A stretch of DNA of 64,000 nt from Nonomuraea aurantiaca (GTDB taxonomy: Bacteria > Actinomycetota > Actinomycetes > Streptosporangiales > Streptosporangiaceae). Below the pieces are notes generated by a model that saw nothing but the letters and a program-made list of their open reading frames with translations, made no database searches and had not been told where the DNA came from. The translations under genes were made by a program, and so were the position numbers. The DNA lies in contig NZ_JAIWNB010000031.1 in NCBI RefSeq assembly GCF_020215705.1, positions 1 through 64,000 of the forward strand. Direction: 5' to 3'. Of this stretch, positions 49,600 through 58,754 are shown piece after piece (the first letter of the stretch is position 1; every line of letters starts with the position of its first letter).

Positions 49600-51296
49600 A
49601 TGGCCACCTTCTCCCTGTAGGTCCCGAACCAGCGAAGCCGCCGCCGCCGGGCCTCCCTCAGCGCGGCGCCATCCTGCTCGCGCAACTCCCGAAGCGCGCA
49701 CACCACCGCGTCGCGCACCAGTTCGCTCGCCACCACCGGGTCCTGGTGCGCACCGCCCACGGGCTCCGGCACCACCCCGTCCACGATGCCGTGCGAGAGC
49801 AGTGTCGCCGCGTCGACGCCGAGTGCGGAGGCGGCCGCGGACGCGGCCTCCGAGCTGCGCCAGAGGATCGCCGCGCAGCCCTCCGGGCTGATCACCGAGA
49901 AGATCGCGTTCTCGCACAGCAGCAGGCGGTCTGCCACCGCGAGGGCCAGCGCCCCGCCGCTACCGCCCTCCCCTGTGATCACGCTGACCACCGGGACGTC
50001 GAGGGAACCCATCACCCGCAGGCACTCGGCGATCGCATGCGCCTGGCCGTGCCGCTCGGCTTCGAGGCCTGGGTGGGCGCCCGGGGTGTCGATGAGCGTG
50101 ACCACCGGCACCCGGAGCTTCGCGGCCAGCCGCATCAGGCGCACCACCTTGCGGTAGCCCGCGGGTGACGGCATGCCGAAGTCGCGCCGTACCAGCTCTT
50201 GGGTGGTGTGGCCCTTCTGATGGCCGATCAGCATCACCGGCAGGCCGTCGAGGTCGGCCAGCCCGCCCACCACGGCGGGGCAGTCGGTGCCGGCCCGGTC
50301 GCCGCGCAGCTCGACGAACTCCGAGCCCCAGGCGACGACATGGTCCAGCGTGGTCGGCCGGCCAAGGTCGCGGGCGAGACCGACCACCTGGTCGGCCGAC
50401 CTGCCGGGCAGCAGCTCCGGATCGCGGATCACCGGGTCGGTCACGGCCGCGCCCCAGCCCGGGTCCGGCGGCGTTCCCACGGCGAGCAGCGACTGGAGGA
50501 CCTGCGGCAGTTCCCCGCGCGGCACGACGCCATCGAGCAGGCCTTGACCGAGCAGGAACTCGGCGGTCTGGAAGCCCTCCGGCAGCTGTTGCCGGATGGT
50601 CTGCTCGATCACCCGCGGCCCCGCGAATCCCATCCTGGCTCCGGGCTCGGCGAGGATCACGTCCGAGAGCGTCGCGTAGGACGCGGCCACCCCACCGTAG
50701 GTCGGGTCGGTCACCAGGGTGATCGTCAGGAGGCCCGCCTCGTCGAGGGCCGCCATCGCGTTGCTCGTCCTGGCCATCTGCAGGAGGGAGAAGGCGCCCT
50801 CCTGCATGCGCGCGCCGCCCGACGCGGTGACGATCAGCAGCGGTAACCGGTGCTTCAGCGCCTCCTCGGCCGCGGTCACGATCGCCTCGCCCTCGGCGGC
50901 GCCCATACTCCCGCCGAGGAAGCGGAAGTCCATGACCGCCACCACCGCGCCGCGACCGCGCACGGTGCCGCGCACCGCGCGGATCGCGCAGTCCATCCCG
51001 GTACGTGAGCGCGCCTTGTCCAGCCGGTCGGCGTAGGAGACGAGGTCCTCGAACCGGAGCGGGTCGTGCACCGAAGGGGCGGGCTCGACCGGCGTGCCGG
51101 AGTCCGCGTCGAGCAGCTGCTCCAGCCGCTGCTCGGCGGTCAGCTGCCCGTGCCGGCCGCAGTCGGGGCACACCATGGACAGGCGATCGAACCGCTTGCG
51201 GTAGACAAGCATCCCGCAGCCCGCGCAGGACAGCCAGTCCGTCAGATCCATCGTGGTCTTCGTGGTCTTCGTGGTCCCATTCGGAACGGGTTTCAC
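49596..51296 (-). CDS. Acetyl-CoA carboxylase carboxyltransferase, fused beta-alpha
   Basis: The protein has 566 residues from GTG 51294-51296, with AGGAG upstream; a short Thr/Lys repeat (TKTTKTT) follows the start. A four-Cys Zn ribbon (C24, C27, C43, C46) as in AccD comes first, then the beta crotonase-like domain (TASGGARMQEG), and the AccA-like alpha domain (IDTPGAHPGLEAERHG, GEGGSGGALAL). The single chain joins the two CT subunits, as in some actinomycete PKS clusters. It makes malonyl-CoA together with the BCCP and AccC downstream. Confidence 0.95.
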   Translation of the reverse strand: MKPVPNGTTKTTKTTMDLTDWLSCAGCGMLVYRKRFDRLSMVCPDCGRHGQLTAEQRLEQLLDADSGTPVEPAPSVHDPLRFEDLVSYADRLDKARSRTGMDCAIRAVRGTVRGRGAVVAVMDFRFLGGSMGAAEGEAIVTAAEEALKHRLPLLIVTASGGARMQEGAFSLLQMARTSNAMAALDEAGLLTITLVTDPTYGGVAASYATLSDVILAEPGARMGFAGPRVIEQTIRQQLPEGFQTAEFLLGQGLLDGVVPRGELPQVLQSLLAVGTPPDPGWGAAVTDPVIRDPELLPGRSADQVVGLARDLGRPTTLDHVVAWGSEFVELRGDRAGTDCPAVVGGLADLDGLPVMLIGHQKGHTTQELVRRDFGMPSPAGYRKVVRLMRLAAKLRVPVVTLIDTPGAHPGLEAERHGQAHAIAECLRVMGSLDVPVVSVITGEGGSGGALALAVADRLLLCENAIFSVISPEGCAAILWRSSEAASAAASALGVDAATLLSHGIVDGVVPEPVGGAHQDPVVASELVRDAVVCALRELREQDGAALREARRRRLRWFGTYREKVAI

Positions 51297-51312
51297 CAGC
51301 AGATCTCCTAGG

Positions 51313-51618
51313 CTAGTAGGACGCTGTTACCTGATAGACGGCGAACGGCCGGGGCAGTCTGTCATCCCTGAACGGGCGCAGCGGCGCCGTCTGGCGCTTG
51401 TGATCGGGCCCCCGCTCCCATTCCAGGAAATCCGCCAGGCTGCGCCACGCGCTCACCACCACGAAGTCGCCGTCATCGGTGACCGACCGCAGCAGCTCGT
51501 TGGACAACAGGCCGGGCACCCCGGCCAGCCGGTTGCTCGCCTCGTGATAGGCCGCTTCGATGCCGGCGACGTCGGTCGTCGCGTGATAGAGCAGCACCCG
51601 CACGCCCTCGTCCGTCAC
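51313..51618 (-). CDS. Antibiotic biosynthesis monooxygenase (ABM) domain protein
   Basis: The protein has 101 residues from GTG 51616-51618, overlapping the upstream stop (GTGA), with GGAGG close by. It matches the small ABM/quinone-forming monooxygenase layout: VRVLLYHATTD, then VVVSAWRSLADFLEWERG. Such dimers oxidise anthrones or phenols to quinones without metal or flavin. This is the second of two adjacent ABM-like genes. Confidence 0.82.
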   Translation of the reverse strand: MTDEGVRVLLYHATTDVAGIEAAYHEASNRLAGVPGLLSNELLRSVTDDGDFVVVSAWRSLADFLEWERGPDHKRQTAPLRPFRDDRLPRPFAVYQVTASY

Positions 51619-51977
51619 CGCGCCTCCCATGCCTGGTGCGTGGGTGCCTCCACGAGCGCGGAGCCGACCGCCCCCGGCAGGTGGGCGACGATGTGCATCG
51701 TGCTCATGGTCCCGCCCACGCGGTAGGGGTGGAGTTTCTTGCGGTGATCCAGGTGCCGGTCGCTGGTCTCGAACTCGCGGAAGCGCGGCTCGTCCACCCA
51801 GTCGCTCATGATGTAGTAGATCCCCTTCTCCTCGCCGTCAGAGGCGAGCCACTGTCCGAGGTTCGCCGGGTGCGTGGTGACGGAGTCACCGACCTCCAGC
51901 CACACCCGCTCGAACTCGCGCTCCATGCCCGGCTTGATCTGCAGGCGGAGCATGACGCGGAACACGGTCTCGCTCAT
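51615..51977 (-). CDS. ABM-domain monooxygenase-like protein
   Basis: The protein has 120 residues from ATG 51975-51977, which overlaps the SDR stop. It contains VFRVMLRLQIKPGMEREFER and YYIMSDWVDEPRFREFE, the ABM dimeric alpha-beta fold. It is somewhat longer than its neighbour. In benastatin/pradimicin-type clusters, ABM proteins form the quinone of the pentangular core. With two ABM and two DUF1772 proteins the cluster is rich in cofactor-free oxygenases. Confidence 0.82.
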   Translation of the reverse strand: MSETVFRVMLRLQIKPGMEREFERVWLEVGDSVTTHPANLGQWLASDGEEKGIYYIMSDWVDEPRFREFETSDRHLDHRKKLHPYRVGGTMSTMHIVAHLPGAVGSALVEAPTHQAWEAR

Positions 51978-52729
51978 GAGATGCCCCCGTCCACCGACGT
52001 GACGGAGCCCGTGACGTACCGCGACAGGTCGCTGGCGAGCCACTGCACGGCATCCGCGACCTCGGCGGGAGTGCCCAGGCGGCCGAGACAGGTCTTGCCG
52101 GAGTACCGCTCGACCATCTGCGCGCGCTGCTCCTCCGGCATCTGGTCGAACGCCTCGGTGTAGATCATGCCGAGGGCCAGCACGTTGAACCGGATACCCT
52201 TCGGGCCGAACTCCCTCGCCAAGCTCCGGAACAGCCCGTGCAGCGCGGCCTTGGTGGCGGTGTAGTGCGCGCGCAGCGGGATGCCGACTTCGATCGACTT
52301 CGAGCTGATGCCGATGACCGAGGAGCCCTCGCCCAGCATGGGCAGCGCGTGCTGGATCACCAGGTGCACGGCGGTGAGGTTGGTGTCGACGATGCGCTGC
52401 CACTCGGCGAGGTCGAGTTTCGCGTAGGGGACGTGGGTGATCGCGGCGGCGTTGTTCACCACCAGGTCCAGCCGGCCGTCGAACCGGTCACCGCACTGCT
52501 CCAGCAGGTTGGCGATCTGCTGGGGATCAGTCAGGTCGGCACGCAGCAGCGCGTGCCGGCCGCCGATCTTTTTCAGTTCGTGCTCGAGTGAGACGACGTG
52601 CTCGCCCTCCTGCCGGTAGCAGGTGATGACGTCCACTCCCGCTTCGGCGAGCGCGAGGACGATGCCGCGGCCTATCCCGCGGGTGCCGCCCGTGACGAGC
52701 GCCCGCTTGCCGCTCAAGCCGAGATCCAT
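51974..52729 (-). CDS. SDR-family ketoreductase
   Basis: The protein has 251 residues from ATG 52727-52729, preceded by GGAAGGG; an earlier GTG overlaps the CLF stop. TGGTRGIG, NNAA and YTATK are present, with the catalytic Ser in GISSKSI. It is FabG-like and ends VTSVDGGIS. It directly follows the CLF gene and is probably the ketoreductase of the elongation or early tailoring stage. It is similar to the 24853 SDR. Confidence 0.9.
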   Translation of the reverse strand: MDLGLSGKRALVTGGTRGIGRGIVLALAEAGVDVITCYRQEGEHVVSLEHELKKIGGRHALLRADLTDPQQIANLLEQCGDRFDGRLDLVVNNAAAITHVPYAKLDLAEWQRIVDTNLTAVHLVIQHALPMLGEGSSVIGISSKSIEVGIPLRAHYTATKAALHGLFRSLAREFGPKGIRFNVLALGMIYTEAFDQMPEEQRAQMVERYSGKTCLGRLGTPAEVADAVQWLASDLSRYVTGSVTSVDGGIS

Positions 52730-52743
52730 GGTGTTCCCTTCCT

Positions 52744-53973
52744 TCACTTCTTGAGCACGAGCGCGGCGGTGAATCCGCCGTGCCCCCGAGCCAGCGTGAG
52801 CGCGGTCCGCAGCCCGCCGTCGCGCGGCTGGCCTAGGACCAGGTCGATGTCACATCCAGAAGCGAGCCTGGTGGGGCCGACGGTGGCCGGGATGACGCCG
52901 TCGCGCAGCGCCAGCAGCGACGTCGCGACGTCGAGGGCGGCGCCACCGCCGTAGAGCCGGCCGGTCAGCGTCTTGGGCGCGGTGACCGGGACGCCCCGCG
53001 GGCCGAACACCGCGGTGATGGCCTGTGCCTCGGCGAGGTCGTCGGCCGGCGTGCCGCAGGCGTCCGCGAACACGACGTCCACCTCGGACGGCGCCGTTCC
53101 GGCGTCGGCCAGCGCGCGCTCGATCGTGCGGCGCAGGGCCGGCGGCCGGTCCGAGCCAGGCGCGGGGTCGAAGCCCGCCGCGTAGCCCGCGATCGCACCG
53201 TAGATCGTGCCGACGCCGCGTTCCCGGGCGCTCTCGGCGTTCTCCACGATGAGCATGGCGCCGCCCTCTCCGGGCAGGTAGCCGGCGGCGGCCGCGTCGA
53301 ACGGCAGGTACGCTCGCTCAGGGTCGTCCACTGTGGACAACCTGCCGCTGGAAAGCTGCGCGACGAGGCCGTAAGGGCACAGCGAGGCGTCGGTGCCCCC
53401 GGCCACCACAATGCGTGACCCCCGCCGGATCAGCCGGCGCGCCTGCCCGAGGGCGTCCAGGCCGCCGGCCTGCTCACAGCAGAGCACCCCGCACGGACCA
53501 CGCATGCCGTGCCGGATCGACACCTGACCGGTGGTGGCGGCGTAGAACCAGGCGATCGACTGGTAGGCGCCCACCCAGGACGGGCCGTTGAGATAGAGCC
53601 GCTCCATCTCATGCTGGCCGAACTCGGTGCCGCCCGACGAACTGGCGGTCACCACGGCCATCTCGTACTCGGGCAACTCGGCGGGCACCACGCCGGCATC
53701 CGCCAGCGCCGCCTCGGCAGCCACCATGCCCATGTGCGTCCAGTGGTCGGTCTGCGGGATCAATCGGCTGGGCAGCTGCTCCCGGGCGACGAATCCGGGC
53801 ACCTGCCCGGCCAGCCGCACCGGGTAGCCGGTCGCGTCGAACCGCGTGATGCTGCCGATCCCCGATTTTCCGGCCAGTGTGGCCTGCCAGTGTGTCTCGG
53901 TCCCGATCCCGGTCGGCGCGACGATCCCGATGCCCGTCACCACCGGCCTGTCCACCATGTGCGCTGTGTTCAT
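52744..53973 (-). CDS. Chain length factor (CLF, KS-beta) of the type II PKS
   Basis: The protein has 409 residues from ATG 53971-53973 (an inner ATG at 53958 is also possible). It has the KS fold but, where KS-alpha has STGCTSG, this reads CCEQAGG, so the catalytic Cys is replaced by Gln as expected for CLF. It sets chain length and makes the heterodimer with KS-alpha. It lies in an operon led by a POT transporter and followed by an SDR, on the strand opposite KS-alpha. That split is unusual for type II systems. Confidence 0.95.
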   Translation of the reverse strand: MNTAHMVDRPVVTGIGIVAPTGIGTETHWQATLAGKSGIGSITRFDATGYPVRLAGQVPGFVAREQLPSRLIPQTDHWTHMGMVAAEAALADAGVVPAELPEYEMAVVTASSSGGTEFGQHEMERLYLNGPSWVGAYQSIAWFYAATTGQVSIRHGMRGPCGVLCCEQAGGLDALGQARRLIRRGSRIVVAGGTDASLCPYGLVAQLSSGRLSTVDDPERAYLPFDAAAAGYLPGEGGAMLIVENAESARERGVGTIYGAIAGYAAGFDPAPGSDRPPALRRTIERALADAGTAPSEVDVVFADACGTPADDLAEAQAITAVFGPRGVPVTAPKTLTGRLYGGGAALDVATSLLALRDGVIPATVGPTRLASGCDIDLVLGQPRDGGLRTALTLARGHGGFTAALVLKK

Positions 53974-55478
53974 GCGCTGCTCTCCCTGACGGCGTCGCCC
54001 GCGGGCCGCGGCGCGGGGGAATCAAGACTGGACCTCAGCCCGTTGGCCAGGACGCGGCGGCCGAGCGCGAAGGCGAGCCCGCAGACCGTCGCCAGTGCTC
54101 CGAGCCCGAGGTAGTACAGCGGCTCCGGAATCACCTCGGCGAGCCTGATCACACCACTGCCCAGCCCACCGCCGAGCCCGGCGAACAGCCACATCAGCCC
54201 CAGCGTGCGCCCCATGAAGCCCGGAGGGAGCACTTCGGCCGCCGCCGAGATGATCACCGCTGCGACGATGATCTCGCCGCAGGCGTGGGTGAGGTAGACG
54301 ATGACCAGCCACAGCGGTGACACCTTCTCACCCGACGAGGCGAACACCGTGGTCAGCGACATGATCAGGAAGCCCGCACCGACGAGGAGCAGGCCGACGG
54401 CCAGCTTGACCGGGACGTGGTTCCGCCCGGCGAGCGCCGGTAGCACGACCGCGATCAGTGGCGCGAGCAGCAGGATGAACAGCGGAGTCGCGGCCTGCAG
54501 CCAGCTCGCCGGGATCTCCATGCCGAGCACGTCGCGGTCCACATGGTCCCGGGCGAACAGGTTCAGCAGCGACGCGGCGTGCGCGATGATCATCCAGAAG
54601 AGCGTGGAGCCCAGGAGGACCGCGAGGAAGGTACGCAGTCGGCGCCGGTCGTGCGGGCCGAGGCCCGAATTGCGGTAGATCGCGATGTAGCACACGATCG
54701 GGACGATCACGCTGAACACGCCGACCAGACCGATCGCCATACCCACGCTGAGCCGGCCGGCCAGCCCCAGCGCGAGCACCACCGCGACGGCCACCGCGAT
54801 GGCCAGCCCGGAACGCCGCGCGATGGCCCTACGCTCGTCGACCGGCAGCGGCCGCACCGGCCGCTTCCCCACATCGCCGAACCGCCCGGCGCTCAGCCGA
54901 AGCTGGATCGCGGTGGTCAGCATGACCAGCGCGGCCACCGCGAAGGCCAGGCTCCAGCTGACGCGCTCTCCCAGGTAGCCGACCAGCAGCGGCGCCGCCA
55001 GCGCGGAGACCTGCGTCGCGACGTACATGAGCGAGATGCCCGCCTCGCGGCCGCGGCTCCCGCCGAACATCAGGTTGATCATGGCCTGGTGGTTCGGCTT
55101 GTACACGGCACCGCCGACGGCCACCAGCGGCAGGCCGACCGCGGCGCCCCAGCCCGTGGGCACGGCCAGACACAGGTAACCGGCCATGCCGGCCACACAG
55201 CCGACGACCAACGCCCGCCAGTTGCCCAGCACCTGGTCGCCGAGCCAGCCGCCCGCGATCGACAGCATGAACATGAAGCCGATCCACGCGCCGAACAAGG
55301 TCGCGGCATCGGTGGCCGGCAGGCCCAGGCCGCCGCGGGAGGCGGGAGCGGACGCGTACAGCACGAGGATGGCCTGCAGGCCGTAGAAGCCGAAGCGCTC
55401 AAGTGCGTCGCTGGTGAACAAGGTCAGGTACCAGCGAGGCATCGTGCGCAAGGTGATGGCTCTGTCGGCGGTGCTCAT
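53970..55478 (-). CDS. POT/PTR2-family peptide-type transporter
   Basis: The protein has 502 residues. It has the POT signature ERFGFYGLQAILVLY near the start (E-x-x-x-x-Y-type motif) and about 14 hydrophobic helices, with a GREAGISLMYVATQ segment in the fifth-helix region. POT proteins import di/tripeptides with protons, but related ones export amino-acid-like or other products. As the first gene of the operon with CLF (ATGA overlap), it may export the final compound. The direction is not evident from sequence. Confidence 0.85.
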   Translation of the reverse strand: MSTADRAITLRTMPRWYLTLFTSDALERFGFYGLQAILVLYASAPASRGGLGLPATDAATLFGAWIGFMFMLSIAGGWLGDQVLGNWRALVVGCVAGMAGYLCLAVPTGWGAAVGLPLVAVGGAVYKPNHQAMINLMFGGSRGREAGISLMYVATQVSALAAPLLVGYLGERVSWSLAFAVAALVMLTTAIQLRLSAGRFGDVGKRPVRPLPVDERRAIARRSGLAIAVAVAVVLALGLAGRLSVGMAIGLVGVFSVIVPIVCYIAIYRNSGLGPHDRRRLRTFLAVLLGSTLFWMIIAHAASLLNLFARDHVDRDVLGMEIPASWLQAATPLFILLLAPLIAVVLPALAGRNHVPVKLAVGLLLVGAGFLIMSLTTVFASSGEKVSPLWLVIVYLTHACGEIIVAAVIISAAAEVLPPGFMGRTLGLMWLFAGLGGGLGSGVIRLAEVIPEPLYYLGLGALATVCGLAFALGRRVLANGLRSSLDSPAPRPAGDAVRESSA

Positions 55479-56008
55479 CGCGCTCCGCCGTCCGGGGGTC
55501 CGCCGTCCGGGAATCCGCCCGCCTGTGTGTCGGCGAGCGCCGATGCTCTCACGTCGTACATGCAGGACCTTCTTTCAGCTCAACCGGCAACGCCCTCTTG
55601 CGTACCGGAGCCGACTCGAATCTGCCTTGCGTTGCGGGCAGCGAGCCGTCGAGCGGCGCGGCTTCGACCGGACGCGGCGAGCTCACGGGAACCGCACGAG
55701 AATGGGGAAGTCGGGCCGTTCGCGGCCCGTATGGCGAATCGTGCTCGACGCCCAGGTAAAGACCTGCTCGCACCGGCCAAGGCGGATTCCTCGCGCCACA
55801 CATATCGATTTGAAAATAAATTTCAGCAGGCGTGGAACCGCTCCTACCACACTGGCCTTCGGCTATGCGGAACGCGTAATCTTCTTATCCCGTTCCAGGA
55901 AGTACCGTTTCAAGGTCGTTTTCCCCGATCATGGGTCGCGGCAAATCAAGATCCGTGTGCGATCGCACGGCTCCTGTTGGTGAAAGCCGCGCACTGCAGG
56001 GTGGTCGT
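55479..56008. other. 530-bp region upstream of the POT operon and the SARP pseudogene
   Basis: No reliable gene is present; frames on both strands are short or lack sites. A 13-bp direct repeat (TCCGCCGTCCGGG) at 55484-55496 and 55499-55511 begins six bases upstream of the POT start and could be an activator site. Toward 55800-55920 the DNA is AT-rich (AAAATAAATTTC), a likely promoter zone for the POT operon or the SARP remnant. Confidence 0.45.
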
Positions 56009-56625
56009 ATGGAATTCAAGATCCTCGGGCCGATCGAGGTTCGTACCTCGCTTGGGAGGCCGTTAGCACTCGGACGCCGAAAACAGCGGGTGCTGCTGGC
56101 CGCCCTGCTGCTCAACACAGGCAAGGCGATCCCCAGCCGGCGCATACTCGACTGGCTGTGGGGCGAGCGCGCACCCGCCACCGCGGAGTCGAACCTCTAC
56201 ACCTACATCTCCGCACTGCGCAAGGTGCTCGGTTCCCCCTCCCGCATCGAGACCGGCTCCTACGGATACTTGCTGCGTGTCACGCCCGGCGAACTCGACG
56301 TCACGTTGTTCGAGGACCTCGCCGCGCAGGGCAGCAGGCGCTGTCCGCCGGACGCCATGACATCGCGCTCGAACGGCTGACCCGGGCCCCTTGCCTGTGG
56401 CGCGGCGAGTCCGTCCTCGAAGAACTACCCCTGCCCGCGCCGCTGCGCTGCGAGTCGGCGCGACTGGAGCGGCTGAGGGCGACCGTCGTGGACGCCTCGC
56501 TGGAGGCCGGCCGGCACGGCGAGATGCTCGCCGACCTGGAGACTCTGACCCGCAGGGACCCGCTCAACGAGCGGCTCACGGCACAGCTCATGCTGGCCCT
56601 GTACCGTTCCGGCCGCAGGCGCGGT
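56009..56625 (+). pseudogene. SARP regulator, frameshifted and truncated
   Basis: An ATG at 56009 opens a normal SARP DNA-binding domain (EFKILGPIEVRTSLGRPLA, NLYTYISALRKVLGSPS). At about 56330-56340 the frame ends in SRRCPPDA, while BTAD homology carries on one frame over (GRHDIALERLT, LWRGESVLEEL, LMLALYRSGRR). A single indel explains it. Homology stops near 56620 inside the BTAD, next to a transposase scrap, so the 3' part was lost too. It may once have controlled the divergent POT-CLF operon. It lacks the ATPase part of the intact SARP at 45725. Confidence 0.88.
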
Positions 56626-56655
56626 CGATGCGATGAGGGGCCGAACGGCCATGAC

Positions 56656-56850
56656 CTACGGGTCCCGCCAGGCGAACGCCGCCGGCGGGACCTGTGCCAT
56701 CTGAAGTTCGCGCAGCCTCGACCAGCCCTGGCATGGTTCGGTCAGGTTCCAGCAATTCCTGCGGTCGATGTCGACCAGTAAGTCACGGATGTAGGCGCAG
56801 GCGGTATGGCGGGGCTCGATACGGCCGAACCGGTGCCCGATCCGGCTCAT
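56656..56850 (-). mobile_element. Fragment of an IS701-like transposase
   Basis: About 64 codons read GHRFGRIEPRHTACAYIRDL and RRNCWNLTEP, the conserved start of IS701-like transposases common in actinomycetes. The rest of the element and its ends are not visible. It lies right behind the truncated SARP, so the insertion may have removed the SARP's 3' end. The family assignment is from motif memory. Confidence 0.65.
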
Positions 56851-56946
56851 CAGCCCGCGAACGTGACCATCCAGCGGGCAGGGTCAACGCTGTTCGAGGC
56901 GACGGAAGTGGTCAAGCGAGCGCTGAGCACAAAAGTACTGGTGAGT

Positions 56947-57000
56947 GCCGACCGTGATGCGCAGATCGCCGGTAGCGGCGTTCTGCGCATCACGGTCGGC
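56947..57000 (-). terminator. 19-bp hairpin after the beta-propeller gene
   Basis: Perfect 19-base arms (56947-56965 and 56982-57000) enclose a 16-base loop, seven bases past the beta-propeller stop at 57008. It has no T-run. The position supports a terminator for the minus-strand gene. Confidence 0.75.
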
Positions 57001-57007
57001 CTGATCC

Positions 57008-58185
57008 CTACTGCGGGGTGGTTGCGGGAACCGGGCGTACGGCGAGCGACTGGCTCAGCGGGCGCTTCCCACCGGTGCTGAACGGCGATCCGGGAGCCTG
57101 CTTCAGCGTGCCGCCGGATCCGATCGCGAACGCGACCACCTGGCTCGTGTCCTGGATGTTGGCGAAGACGTCCCGGCCGTCCGGTGTGATCGCGACCGCC
57201 GCGGTGCCAGGAGTGGGGGCGGGCGAGTCGGCGGTCGGCGTGAGCGAGCCGTCCGCGTGGATCGTGAAGCCGAGCAGACCGCCGGGGGGCGAGCCGGTGT
57301 CGAGGTTGGCGCAGACGTACAGGTGCTGCCCATCGGGCGTGACCTTGAGACCGACCGGGAACGGCACGGAGACCGGCAACCCGGGCACGGGTTTCAGCGA
57401 GCCATCCTTACCGACCCTGAACCCCTGCACGTTCTGCGCGACGTTCGAGGTCACGTACAACAGGCCGCCGTCCGGGCTCATCGTGATCCCGTAGTTGGCC
57501 GGCCCGGCCTTCGCCACGTCCTGCGGGGGTCCGAGCGAGCCGTCCGGCAGCACGGCGTATCTGGTGATGGGCCGCGCCGGGCTGTCTTCGGTCTCGTCCG
57601 CGTCCGCGTACGAGAGGTAGAGGAAGCGCCCGTCGGGGGACAGCACCGTCTGCTTCGGGTGGTCCGAGGTGGTGCGGAATACGGCGAACCGGCTGGGCGT
57701 GCCATCGACTCCGATGCGGTACGCCGAAATGGTCCGGTCGGCGGTATCGGTGACGTACAGGGTGCGGCCGTTGGGCGCGACCGTCGCCCCCCACGGCTCC
57801 TTCCCGGTGTCGACGAGCAGCGGATGCGGCTGGAGCGCGCCCCGCGCTCCCACTCGGAACACCGCCAGCGTGCTCGAGTCGCTGTTGACGACGTACGCGG
57901 TGGCCCCATTCGGGGTGAGGGCTATGCCCCGCGGGGTGCAGCCGGGGCCTGTGCCCTCCAGGGTGCAACCGCCGGTGGATACGGGCGTGCCCAGTGGCGA
58001 CAGGGTGCCCCCGGGCCGATCGCCAGGGACGAGACATCACCGGAGACCGCGTTGGTGACGTAGAGCACGCCGCCGGAGGGTGGCAACACCGGGTCCGCAG
58101 CGGCCTGGGACGGGGCCAGAGCAGGGACGCAGAGCAGCGCGGCGGCCAGGACGGCAGCACGCGCTCTCATGAATACGGATGACAC
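57008..58185 (-). pseudogene. Secreted YncE/lactonase-like beta-propeller, frameshifted
   Basis: The best start is GTG 58183-58185 with GGAG six bases upstream; a signal peptide follows (RARAAVLAAALLCVPALAPS, cleaving near QAAADP). After DVSSLAIGPG the frame goes wrong at a run of five C (58008-58012). Adding one base restores the homology GGTLSPLGTPVSTGG, and the other frame continues through repeated blades (ISAYRIGVDGTPSRF, GYVTSN-type strands) to the stop at 57008. The protein would be ~390 residues, a six- or seven-bladed surface propeller. The run-length change may be a true mutation or a sequencing slip. Confidence 0.8.
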
Positions 58186-58754
58186 GAACGTCTCCTTCAT
58201 CACTCCTTGAACCTGATTTGTCGACACCCTCATAGGCGTTCCACCCGGGTGCCATACCGTTCCATGGGCTCGTTCCGCCGTCCCCACTGAGGTAGCGGCA
58301 TCGACCATGCGCTCCTCGAGGCAGATCTCCGCGAAGGAGCCCCGTCTGAAGAACTTCCAGCAGACGGGGACGCGGAACAGGTCCGGCCGATAGGGAGCGT
58401 CCAGCACCTCGGAGGCCATGATGTACAGGTGCGCCCCCTTGCGCCGCGCCACGCTCTCCGCCCAGACCTCGGCGGGAAAGACCGCGCGGCTCAGGCCAGG
58501 TGAACATCGGCCCAGTAAGGGTGCGCTCATCCGCCATGGCCTCAGCACGTCGACCGCGGCGCACCCGCACGTCGTTGATTACCAGGCATGCAAGCCCGTA
58601 CGGCCGAAAACCGTTTGCCCCGCTTGGCGGGCTCGGGGGAATGTGGTGTCCATGAGGCTCTGACGGACAGCACCCCCTCTTTCGAGATGCCACGGCGCTC
58701 ACTCGCCGCCGTGATGCCGCACGCCCATACCCCTGTTCAGCGAAGAGAGCGTCC
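58186..58754. other. About 570 bp with no certain gene upstream of rtcB
   Basis: On the minus strand a frame between ~58225 and 58548 contains a protein-like stretch (LSRAVFPAEVWAESVARRKG and CWKFFRRGSFAEICLEE). It may be a gene remnant, but it has no good start and runs into the beta-propeller signal region in frame. I do not recognise it. The last ~100 bases should hold the rtcB promoter. Confidence 0.35.

Noticed and set aside
55414..55983. Plus-strand 189-codon frame upstream of the SARP remnant
   Set aside because: It starts inside the POT gene on the other strand, has no ribosome-binding site and no protein-like motif; the region reads better as a regulatory gap.
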